NCBI GenBank assembly: GCA_019637695.1
Contig: JAHBVG010000033.1
Coordinates: 1-60,836, forward strand
Length of the DNA stretch: 60,836 bases
Reading direction: 5' to 3'
Source of the DNA: Caldilineaceae bacterium
GTDB taxonomy: Bacteria; Chloroflexota; Anaerolineae; Caldilineales; Caldilineaceae
This document shows positions 53,081-60,836 of the stretch, one piece after another (within the stretch, counting starts at the first letter, position 1; each line of letters begins with the position of its first letter). Both the position numbers and the translations under genes were made by a program. The notes under the pieces are model-generated. The model worked only from the letters and a program-made list of their open reading frames with translations. It searched no databases and had not been told where the DNA came from.

Positions 53081-54193
53081 ATGAGCGATGCAATTCGTTT
53101 GGGGATCATCGGCACAGGGAGTATTTCGATTCGGGGGCTGCTGCCCCATTTGACGATGGAAGATGTGCAGGATCGGGTGCGCATCACGGCTGTGTGCGAT
53201 CCTGTCTACGAGCGGGCGCAGGCGGCGGCGCAGCGTTTCAATGTGCCCCACGCCTTCGCCACCGCCGAGGAACTGCTGGCGTCCGGCGCAGTGGACGCTG
53301 TCTCGATTGCGTCGCCCATCGGCGTCCATTATGAGCAGGGGAAACTCGCCATCGATCACGGCGTCCACGTTCACTTCAACAAGAGCATGACCACCACCGT
53401 AGACGAGGCCGATGATCTCATCGCCCGCGCCGCTGAAAAGGGCGTCAGGCTGGTCTCATCGCCGGGCGAGATGCTACGCCCGCGCCATCAGCGCATCCGC
53501 CAGATGATCAGTGAGGGCGTGCTGGGGACGCTGACCTGGGCCGTCACCGGCGCGGCCTTTGGTCGCTACCACGAGGACGAGGCCAGCGTGCGCCACGGCG
53601 ACGATCCGCTCACCAACATCAACCCGGCCTGGTACTTCCGCCGCCCCGGTGGGGGACCGCTCTACGACATGACCGTCTACGGCCTTCATGCCATGACCGG
53701 CATCCTCGGCCCGGCACGGCGGGTGACAGCCTTCTCTGGCGTGCGCGTCAAGGAGCGGGAGTTCCTCGGCCAGGTCCTGCCCACGGATATGGACGACAAC
53801 ACGTTGATGGTGCTGGACTTTGGCGACAATTTCTTCGCCTTCGTCTACGGCGTCCCTGCGGGCGGTCTGCCCCAGATGGGCCGCCCGCTGATCTTCGGCA
53901 CGGCCGGCGTCATCAACGGGGACAAACTCAACGGCAAGCCTTTCGACTATGCGGGGATGGAGTTGGATCAAGAGTTCGGCATGAACGGCTCGCTACCCCA
54001 CGTGGTCGGCGCGCATCGGTCAATGGAAGAGGCCCACGTCTACGAGGATGTGATGCAACTTGTGGATTGGCTGCGCGAGGACAAACCCACCGTCGCCAGC
54101 GCCGAACACGCCCGCCACGTCATCGAGATCTTCGACGCCGCCTACCGCTCCGCCGAGACGGGGCAGGCCCAGATCCTGCGAACGATGTTTTAG
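53081..54193 (+). CDS. Gfo/Idh/MocA-family oxidoreductase
   Basis: A 370-residue NAD(P)-dependent sugar or inositol dehydrogenase. The Rossmann motif is LGIIGTGSISIRGLLPHL, the family motif HFNKSMTTTVDEADDLI stands where EKP is usual, and the C-terminal substrate domain has GGGPLYDMTVYGLHAMTGILG. The usual catalytic EKP is changed to NKS, keeping the lysine. The ATG at 53081 has CTGGAG upstream. As the last gene of the locus it may oxidise the imported sugar. Confidence 0.87.
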   Translation: MSDAIRLGIIGTGSISIRGLLPHLTMEDVQDRVRITAVCDPVYERAQAAAQRFNVPHAFATAEELLASGAVDAVSIASPIGVHYEQGKLAIDHGVHVHFNKSMTTTVDEADDLIARAAEKGVRLVSSPGEMLRPRHQRIRQMISEGVLGTLTWAVTGAAFGRYHEDEASVRHGDDPLTNINPAWYFRRPGGGPLYDMTVYGLHAMTGILGPARRVTAFSGVRVKEREFLGQVLPTDMDDNTLMVLDFGDNFFAFVYGVPAGGLPQMGRPLIFGTAGVINGDKLNGKPFDYAGMELDQEFGMNGSLPHVVGAHRSMEEAHVYEDVMQLVDWLREDKPTVASAEHARHVIEIFDAAYRSAETGQAQILRTMF

Positions 54194-54225
54194 CGCCAAT
54201 GCGAATTGGGGAGATCGAATCCGAG

Positions 54226-54254
54226 ACCCGCCAGGTTTTTATAACCTGGCGGGT
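54226..54254. terminator. Stem-loop between convergent genes
   Basis: ACCCGCCAGGTT (54226-54237) and AACCTGGCGGGT (54243-54254) form a perfect 12-bp stem with a 5-base loop. There is no T-run outside, so it may be a bidirectional transcript-end or repeat element rather than a classical terminator. Confidence 0.6.
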
Positions 54255-54269
54255 GCTATCAAGAACTTA

Positions 54270-57200
54270 TTATGGTTCCGTGATCGTCAGATCCCATACG
54301 CGCACCGTACCATCGTCGCCGCCGGAAACAATGGTTTCATTTAGAAATCCCACCCCATTCACCGACCCCACATGCCCCCTGAGGACAAACTCTGGTTCAG
54401 TCGGTATTTCCTCTGAAGATAGATTCCAGACTGCAAGACTGCCGTCTGCACTCCCCGATACAACATACCCCGAGGCTTCTGCAATCGCCACAGAATTGAC
54501 TGCATTTTCATGACGGATAACAGCCAGGGGTTCTGCGGTGACAGACTCCCAGGATTCTCCGGCCAGTCTCCAGAGCCGTACTGTGCCGTCATCACCGGCG
54601 GAAAGAATAACCTGACCAACCCACAGCACATCATTGGTCGGGCCTTCATGGTCGGTTATCGTGAGGACAGGCTGTTCAGATTCAACATTCCAGAGGCGCA
54701 CTGTGCCATCGTCACCAGCCGAGACAAGGTAGCCTGCCCCCTCGCCGATGAACGGGGGGATCCAGGAGAGGGCGTTGACTGCGCCGTCGTGGCCTTCGAG
54801 TGCAAAGAGCGTCTCCCCTGCCAGCGCGTCCCAGATCAGGATGACGCCGTCATCACCGCCTGTCGCCAGCAGCCCGTCGCTGCTCCACGCTACCGCGTTG
54901 ATGGCCCCACCGACACCTTCCAGGACTGTGAGAAATTCTTCGTCCTGCCAGGCCCAGATCTCCACAGAACCGTTATCTAGCCCAGAAGCTAGAATGCTCG
55001 AATCTGGCGAGAAGGCGATGCTATTGACAGCTCCTGAGCCGTTGTTAATCGTAATGCCGCTGCCATCTTCATTTTGTACAAATCGAATCGTGCCATCCTC
55101 AGAACCTGTGGCAAGACCAAATTCAGAATCAGAAACCATGCTGGTGATCGGCCCCTCGTGGATCTTCAGGGTTAGCGCCAACTGAGCCGACGCCTCGACC
55201 TCTGCGACGGGGACTTCTTCCTCGGTCGGCGGGGTCGTGACAGGCTCTTCACCGGCAAGATATTCACCCTCGAACGCTTCCTTCTCCAGCGCGCTCTCCG
55301 GCTGCGTGTGGATATCCTTGATGGTGAAACTGGCAGGGTGTGCCTCCTGACGCCCCAGGTTGTCAGTCTCCACAAATGCCTGGCTGATGATGGCGACTCC
55401 GTTCAGGTTCACCCAGTCAGTGATGGGCAGGGTACCGGTGATGGTGCTGGTGATCATCAGGTTGTCGGTCAGGCGGGCGAGAACGGTGCGGCTGACAGCT
55501 TCACCGGGGGCCAGCCGGATGGGTGGCCAAGTAAGCGCGCCTTCGGTAGCAGTGGCGCCTGCCGTCTCCACGGGCGTCAGCCATTCGCTGAGAGAGATGC
55601 CCAGGCGCACATTCTCCGCCGCGGCATCCAGATTGGGATTCACGGCCTGCAAGGTGTAGGTGATCAGACTGCCAGCCTGCACATTCTGTTCTGGCGTCAC
55701 CTGTTGGCTGATCTGCGGCGGGCGCAGCACGACGACGGCAAAAGTCTCCGTCGAAACCTGATTGCCCGCTTCATCAGCCGCAGAGACCACGAGCCGGTAG
55801 ACGCCCGCCAGAGAAGGAAACATGGCATAGGTCCACCCAGAGCCTGCAACAGCAATCGCTTCTGTGGTGACCCGCCCTAGGGGATCGGTGACAGCCACCC
55901 AGATATCCTGCACGCCACCCCCATCTTCCACTGCGCCGGTGAGCATCGGCTGGCTGGTGTAGATCAACATGCTGGTGATGAGCTGGGTAGCTTCCAGAAC
56001 CGGGGCCACATTGTCCACCAGCACCTGGACAGCCAGCGGCGTGCTGCTGCGGTGACCGTGTTCGTCGGTGGCGAAGAGGTGGCGAGCATAGAGTACACCA
56101 TCCCCGTCGCCCACATCGGCCCGGTACGACCACGTCCCCGTGAAGGTGAGGGGGGGCGCAACCGGGGTAAAGCGCAGGACGGCATCGTAGAACTCGCCCC
56201 CGTCTCGGTTCGGATCCCGGTCGCACAGGGTCAGGGTCCACTCGCCAGTCCCGTTTTGCCCGGCCAGGGCCGACAGATCGTCTTCGGGGCGATAGGTGTT
56301 GCGGGCATAGTTCCCGGCCAGGTCGTGGCTGTTCAAGTCGTCCGACAGCAGCGCTATCCCCAGGTCGCTGAAGAGAGCGTTGACGTTTTGGGCCAGCACA
56401 TTGCGGTCGAAATCGAAGAGGGTGATCTGCTCCCCCGACGGCGCGGTGAGAATGGCGGCCAGATCGCTGCGGTAGGGATGGGCCAGGCGCAGGCCCACTT
56501 CCAGATTGGCAATGGCAAAGCTCTCCCCGATCTGGAAGGTGCGGATCAGCCCCACGGACCCAGCCGGGCAGGTCGCCCCGCTGGTGATCGCGCCGTCCAT
56601 CCCCAGGGGCACATCCAGTTGATCCGGGTAGGTGTAGACCGACGGCGGGACGCTCAACGGCGCCGGGTGAAGGTCGGCAAGTTCGCATTCCTCAGCGCCA
56701 GGCAGGCAGACTTCAACCGTGCGCAGGGGGGCGCTGTCGCTGAAGCTCCCAGCCAGGGGGAGAATGGTATCGGAGACCAGAGGCGCTGAGACGCCGTCCT
56801 GTTGCGCGAAGGCCGTGAGAGAAGCGGCCAGCTCGATTTGTGGGGACTGGGTGTCGATGGTCACCTCGCGCGGGGCAGACCATGCGCCTTGCTGGCCGAA
56901 GATGTCTGTGGCCCGCGCCCGCAGGGTGAAGCGAGCGCCCTCTGCGGGCAGACTGCCGCCGTTGGCGGCGGCGATGTCCCACGCGCAGGCCCACTGGCCG
57001 TCCGTTGGGGAGTCGTCCCCACAGGTGAAACTGCTAGCCAAGTTGTCGCCAGTGACCTCGATCTCCAGGCTGGGCACAGGGGAGATGTCCCGCACGACGC
57101 CCCGCACAGTGGCGCTGACTGGCCCACTGGCAGTGAAGTCAGGCGCAATGGCGATGTGTCCTGGCGGCCCGTCGTCAGGCGTATGTTCCACGGTCAGGCG

Positions 57201-60200
57201 ATGGGCCGGTGAGCCGCCGGTGTCGCCGGTGAGGGCGCAGCCATTCCGTCCGAAGGTCGGGTCGATCTCCAGGGTGAGCGAATGCACGCCAGCATCGCCG
57301 ACCAGACCGCTGATGGTGAAGGAGCCGGAGCCGGGAGGCAGATTGAGGGCCAGCCAGCCAGGACAACCGTCCACCCAGGACTGGCCAGCAAAGGTCACAC
57401 CCGCCTGGGGATTCGCCCGATCTCCGTTGGTGTAGAGATATGCTGGCAAGGTCACCTGCTCCGCCGTTGGGTTGTGGAAGTCCAGGGTGTAGGCGACCGC
57501 TGTGCCCGGCAACAGGGGCTGGTGACGACTCTCGGCCAGGCCGAACTGGGCCAGCCGCGTCCGCGCATCCAGGGCTGCCGGGGGCTTGGTTGCCGCCCAG
57601 CAGCCGGGGAAGGCGGGATCGGTGGGACAGTATTCCTCCGTCAGCCATGCCTGATAAGCGTCGTCGTAGGGGGCGAAGAGGGCGTCCCAACTGCCGGGTG
57701 TGGCGGAGAGTTCAGCCAGAAGCAGGCGGGTGGCGTTGTCCGTGGGATCGTAGGTGAAGCCGTCGCTGTTTGTGGAAAGAGAGAAAGCCAGATTGGCTTC
57801 GGGCCGGAAGCAGGTCCCCGCTGTCAGGGGAACGGTGTAGCGATCCGTCAGCGCCATGCGGTGGGGACGGTCAGGCGCTGGCCCAGTCGCCGCCACCCGG
57901 CGGCTGTCCACCGGATTGACGTAGGGCAGCACAGACCAGAGGCGCAGCCCCTGGCTCGGCCCCTCTTCCCCATCCACGGCAAAGGCGATCAGGCCCATAC
58001 TACTTGCCCCAGGGTTGCCGATCAAAGCGAAGGGAAGCGCCAGATCCGTGTACCTGGCTTCGGGGGCATGATTGAAGGCATAGGCGCCGCCCAACTCCTC
58101 CAGGGGACCATCGTCAATCCAACTTGTGCCGTCCCAACGCAGCAGGTGGGCGCGCTCGCTGTCCATCACCCACAGGGCAAAGTCCGCGTACATTGCCCCC
58201 TCGGCTGGATTGGCCTGATCTTCGCCCGCGGGTAAAAGCAGGAGCGTACTCTGGGCTGTGCTGGGGTAGGGATTGTACGCGGCCAGGCTGCCCTGACCGG
58301 GGAGGGTATCCAGATAGATGAAAAGATCCCCATCGGTCGTCCAATCCGAGCCCGTCCAAAGGAAGTGGAACAGGCTATCATCCCAGGTCAGATAGAGGGA
58401 TTGGTCGGTAAAGCGGGCATCGGTCCCCAGCAGGGTGCAGCCGTTGTTCTGCCACGCCCGGTGCGGACCGGCGAATTGATTGCCGTGAAGTTCGGGCATG
58501 TGGACAAAATCCGGCATGCCCGGCGCATCCAGGAGATAGGGGCCATAGACCCGGCGGCTGGTGTTGCCCAGCCCGTCCGCGGCGAGCACATGGAAGTAGT
58601 AGCTCTGCCCGCCGTCGGCCACGGCCAGGTCGATCCGCTGATCGATCTGGAGGCCATCCACGGGATCCACCGGCGGGGAGAGGAGCGCCACGGTTGCCGT
58701 GATGAAGGGCGACCAGCCATGCCAGAGGCTCACACCGCCGGCGTCGCTGGTGGGCGGGATGGCGACCGCCAGATCGAATCCATTGGCAACGTAGGTCTGG
58801 TTGGCGACGGCTGGCTCCCCGTTGATCCGAATAGCGGGTTGACCGGGCGTGGGCGTCTGTAGGTCGAAGACCACAGGGTGTCGAATGGTCGTCGGGGTCA
58901 GGGAGGCATCGTAGACGGTCAATTCCAAGACCGCCTCGGTGTAGTCAAGCGGATCACCCTCCGCGGACGGTCGCCAGGATGCGCTCCAGGGCGCAGAGGT
59001 GTAGACCGGATTCCCGGCCAGATAGCCCACCGGCGCGGATTCCGGATTGAGATGGATCACCAAGTCGCTCCGGGTTCCGTTCACTTCCAGGGAAGCGGTG
59101 GCGCTGATCACCCCGGCGGCGTCGGTGAGTTCGCCGTCCAGGATCAGATTGCTGCCCCAGGCATAGGTGCTGGTGGTGAAGGTATCGCGCTCCATGACCG
59201 ACGTGGGGGGCGTGGCGTCCACAAAGAGGGTGCGGCTGATGACAACCGTGCCGCTCACGGCATCTGTGGCCTGGGCAGTGACACGATAGACGCCCTCGCC
59301 CGGCGGCAGCCAGGCCACACGGGCCTGGCGCTGGGACACGCCGCCATTCCCAAAGGTCTCGCTGAACAGGGTCTCTCCCTCGATCTCGATCTCCAGGCCC
59401 GTGAGGGCATTCCAGGGGGCTGCCACAAAGCTGATCTCCGTAGGCGTCTCCAGGTTGGGGATGACGTCGGGCAGGTCAATGAAGCGGAAGGTATTCGGGG
59501 GGTAGGCGGCGTCGGTGGGGGCGTCGCTCTGGGCGACGGGCGCATAGAGACTCTGCACCTCGTCCCCGCCCAAGGCCCGATCATAGAGGCGCACATCATC
59601 GATCAAGCCGTCAAAGCTCGTGTTGGCAGCCAGGTCTGGGCGGATGCCAGCCAACAGCGCCGTATTGGGTGCGGTGTTGAGAGAGACGGCTGTGGAAGCC
59701 AGAGACTGCCCATCCAGATAGTAGGTGAGCGTCGAACCCTCGTAGACCACACAGTGGTGATGCCACTCGGTGTCCGCGGGAATCTGGGTGTTCAGATCTG
59801 TGGCATGATTGTAAGCGTACCAGGTATTGCCAGTGTAGAGCATGGCACCGAAGGCCTGGCCCGCGGCCGCGGAGCCGTAATTCACAGCGTGATCGGCCCA
59901 GTCGTTGATTGCGCCATCTGCGGACTTGACCCAGGCGCACAGGGTGCGGGGTGCGTCTCCCGATGGGAAGAGTTCGCTGACCGCGCTGGTCAGGTATTCC
60001 CCGGTCTGGCCGCCGCCGAAGTAGAGGGAGTAGCCCTGGCTCTGGCCTGGGGGGGTATCCGTGCGCCAGGCCCCCGTGCAGTCCATGTTGGTCAGGCTGC
60101 CGCTGAGTCCGTTGGCGGTGCGGTCCTGCACGGTGCAGTTGCCCGGTCCCTCCACAAAGTCCCAGTGAAGGATTAACCCACTGTCAATCTCTGCACGGTT

Positions 60201-60836
60201 GCCCGCTTCACCAGCCGGTTCTTCTTGGGAGACAGGGCTGCCTACTGTGGAAGCATAGATCGGTGCGCTCTGTCGGACATTGGAGGCCAACAGCAGCCCC
60301 TGGGAAGCCTGGGCGGGGGGTGGCGCATAGCCGATCAAAACCGGCGATGCCATCCGCCCGGGAGCGTGTGCGAAGCCCCTCTCTCCGTCGGACAGCCCCG
60401 GCCCGTTGCGCTGGGATGCGTAGTTTGCGGGCAGGTAGGTCATCTGGGCGCTGGCGCAGTTGCCCGCGGTGTCGCAGATGGATCCGGTTTGGATGGCGGG
60501 CGTCTCTGTCAGCCGACAGGTGACGGTCAACTCGGTCAACTGCTTGTTGCCCTGCACATTGCCGTCCCAGCGGTACGTTTTCTGGACCTGGCCCTCTGCG
60601 CCGCAGGGCGTCGTCACCTGTGCGTCCGACAGATAGAGATCCGACGCCCGGAAGACGTACTCGGTGCGCATCCCCCGTTCCACGGTCTGGCTGGTGAGGC
60701 TGACCCGGGGAGCCAGGGTGTCGATGGTCTGGTTGATAGGGGGCTGGGTCGGGTTGTAGCTGCGCTGCCCGCCCTGGTCTGCACCCAGCAGATCGAGGCG
60801 ATAGATCCCTTCCAGCCCAGCAGGCACGTTGATCGT
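54270..60836 (-). CDS. Giant secreted multidomain protein with LamG, P-domain and C-terminal WD40 propeller (partial)
   Basis: At least 2,188 codons, open at the right edge of the window, so the N terminus and any signal peptide are outside. Visible in order: Ig-like/Big-type segments; a LamG-like concanavalin domain (about 60190-59550; LHWDFVEGPGNC to IDDVRLYDRALGGDEV); further Ig-like repeats (NGTRSDLVIHL and similar); a CBM9- or DOMON-like stretch (LYLTWDDSLFHFLWTG); a proprotein-convertase P domain (about 56610-56160; ITSGATCPAGSVGLIRTFQI to GEFYDAVLRFTP); a DUF11-like repeat (ITYTLQAVNPNLDAAAENV); an acidic linker; and seven WD40 blades at the extreme C terminus (about 55170-54270; repeated GDDGTVRLWN-like ends). 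Likely a surface adhesin or scaffold. No sortase or PorSS-type tail is present because the propeller is terminal. Confidence 0.82.
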   Translation of the reverse strand, partial: TINVPAGLEGIYRLDLLGADQGGQRSYNPTQPPINQTIDTLAPRVSLTSQTVERGMRTEYVFRASDLYLSDAQVTTPCGAEGQVQKTYRWDGNVQGNKQLTELTVTCRLTETPAIQTGSICDTAGNCASAQMTYLPANYASQRNGPGLSDGERGFAHAPGRMASPVLIGYAPPPAQASQGLLLASNVRQSAPIYASTVGSPVSQEEPAGEAGNRAEIDSGLILHWDFVEGPGNCTVQDRTANGLSGSLTNMDCTGAWRTDTPPGQSQGYSLYFGGGQTGEYLTSAVSELFPSGDAPRTLCAWVKSADGAINDWADHAVNYGSAAAGQAFGAMLYTGNTWYAYNHATDLNTQIPADTEWHHHCVVYEGSTLTYYLDGQSLASTAVSLNTAPNTALLAGIRPDLAANTSFDGLIDDVRLYDRALGGDEVQSLYAPVAQSDAPTDAAYPPNTFRFIDLPDVIPNLETPTEISFVAAPWNALTGLEIEIEGETLFSETFGNGGVSQRQARVAWLPPGEGVYRVTAQATDAVSGTVVISRTLFVDATPPTSVMERDTFTTSTYAWGSNLILDGELTDAAGVISATASLEVNGTRSDLVIHLNPESAPVGYLAGNPVYTSAPWSASWRPSAEGDPLDYTEAVLELTVYDASLTPTTIRHPVVFDLQTPTPGQPAIRINGEPAVANQTYVANGFDLAVAIPPTSDAGGVSLWHGWSPFITATVALLSPPVDPVDGLQIDQRIDLAVADGGQSYYFHVLAADGLGNTSRRVYGPYLLDAPGMPDFVHMPELHGNQFAGPHRAWQNNGCTLLGTDARFTDQSLYLTWDDSLFHFLWTGSDWTTDGDLFIYLDTLPGQGSLAAYNPYPSTAQSTLLLLPAGEDQANPAEGAMYADFALWVMDSERAHLLRWDGTSWIDDGPLEELGGAYAFNHAPEARYTDLALPFALIGNPGASSMGLIAFAVDGEEGPSQGLRLWSVLPYVNPVDSRRVAATGPAPDRPHRMALTDRYTVPLTAGTCFRPEANLAFSLSTNSDGFTYDPTDNATRLLLAELSATPGSWDALFAPYDDAYQAWLTEEYCPTDPAFPGCWAATKPPAALDARTRLAQFGLAESRHQPLLPGTAVAYTLDFHNPTAEQVTLPAYLYTNGDRANPQAGVTFAGQSWVDGCPGWLALNLPPGSGSFTISGLVGDAGVHSLTLEIDPTFGRNGCALTGDTGGSPAHRLTVEHTPDDGPPGHIAIAPDFTASGPVSATVRGVVRDISPVPSLEIEVTGDNLASSFTCGDDSPTDGQWACAWDIAAANGGSLPAEGARFTLRARATDIFGQQGAWSAPREVTIDTQSPQIELAASLTAFAQQDGVSAPLVSDTILPLAGSFSDSAPLRTVEVCLPGAEECELADLHPAPLSVPPSVYTYPDQLDVPLGMDGAITSGATCPAGSVGLIRTFQIGESFAIANLEVGLRLAHPYRSDLAAILTAPSGEQITLFDFDRNVLAQNVNALFSDLGIALLSDDLNSHDLAGNYARNTYRPEDDLSALAGQNGTGEWTLTLCDRDPNRDGGEFYDAVLRFTPVAPPLTFTGTWSYRADVGDGDGVLYARHLFATDEHGHRSSTPLAVQVLVDNVAPVLEATQLITSMLIYTSQPMLTGAVEDGGGVQDIWVAVTDPLGRVTTEAIAVAGSGWTYAMFPSLAGVYRLVVSAADEAGNQVSTETFAVVVLRPPQISQQVTPEQNVQAGSLITYTLQAVNPNLDAAAENVRLGISLSEWLTPVETAGATATEGALTWPPIRLAPGEAVSRTVLARLTDNLMITSTITGTLPITDWVNLNGVAIISQAFVETDNLGRQEAHPASFTIKDIHTQPESALEKEAFEGEYLAGEEPVTTPPTEEEVPVAEVEASAQLALTLKIHEGPITSMVSDSEFGLATGSEDGTIRFVQNEDGSGITINNGSGAVNSIAFSPDSSILASGLDNGSVEIWAWQDEEFLTVLEGVGGAINAVAWSSDGLLATGGDDGVILIWDALAGETLFALEGHDGAVNALSWIPPFIGEGAGYLVSAGDDGTVRLWNVESEQPVLTITDHEGPTNDVLWVGQVILSAGDDGTVRLWRLAGESWESVTAEPLAVIRHENAVNSVAIAEASGYVVSGSADGSLAVWNLSSEEIPTEPEFVLRGHVGSVNGVGFLNETIVSGGDDGTVRVWDLTITEP

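Noticed and set aside
58878..60176. A 432-codon plus-strand frame
   Set aside because: It is antisense to the giant surface protein; Gly/Arg/His-rich low-information sequence typical of shadow frames in GC-rich DNA.

Overview
The window looks like a chromosomal piece of a Chloroflexota bacterium, most likely the Anaerolineae/Caldilineae side. This is inference from gene content (an eRF1-like BaeRF protein, a LIV-type transporter with an enlarged LivM, a nusA-ylxR-infB-rbfA-nrnA-truB-ribF block, a HrcA/CIRCE heat-shock unit, very large Ig-like/LamG surface proteins) and moderately high GC; no rRNA or other phylogenetic marker gene is present to settle it. I see no tRNA, rRNA, CRISPR array, prophage or plasmid function.

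Layout. 1-4.3 kb: a BaeRF-type translation factor, then a minus-strand ABC-2 exporter (ATPase plus two permeases) under a GbsR/MarR regulator. 4.5-6.5 kb: an ABC-F ribosome-associated ATPase. 6.75-11.7 kb: a nitrogen catabolism cluster (GntR/UTRA regulator with a consensus promoter and tandem operators, YgeY-like M20 hydrolase, P-loop kinase, carbamate kinase, carbamoyltransferase). 12-14 kb: FabF and a sulfite-oxidase-fold enzyme. 14.2-17.3 kb: a compact pterin/flavin-like cluster (GTP cyclohydrolase II fused to a RibD reductase domain, a BchC-like dehydrogenase, a divergent PTPS/QueD homologue). 17.4-23.1 kb: livKHMGF on the minus strand. 23.5-29.1 kb: coaE, a small membrane protein, dnaJ, then hrcA-grpE-acetyltransferase behind a perfect CIRCE. 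29.1-33.6 kb: a holin-like membrane protein, then sbcD and sbcC. 33.7-37.2 kb: a glycosyltransferase and a cytochrome c-sorbosone dehydrogenase lipoprotein. 37.3-45.8 kb: the minus-strand ribF-truB-nrnA-rbfA-infB-(733 bp gap)-ylxR-nusA block. 46.0-46.4 kb: a miniature insertion element with a 9-bp target duplication beside a transposase remnant. 46.4-54.2 kb: an oligogalacturonide/sugar uptake locus (oligogalacturonate-lyase-like protein, binding protein, two permeases, DUF2723 membrane protein, Gfo/Idh/MocA oxidoreductase). 54.3 kb to the end: a giant secreted multidomain protein, open at the right edge, that ends in a seven-bladed WD40 propeller.

The most unusual sequence-level property is not a gene. 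Nearly every intergenic gap holds tandem degenerate heptamers (families built on GGGGATT/GGGGACT, TTGGGTA, GTAATGC, AGCAGGT, CAGACGG, TTACTCA). They are often arranged as two inverted blocks that would fold into long hairpins, and they run into the last codons of several genes. They resemble the STRR heptamer repeats of filamentous cyanobacteria. Two further classes of intergenic element are present: short near-perfect palindromes near GTAGGGGC/CCCCTAC words, and the miniature insertion element. The strongest candidates for an undescribed system are the heptamer repeats and the RibA-RibD/MDR/PTPS cluster, whose PTPS member lacks the usual catalytic cysteine.
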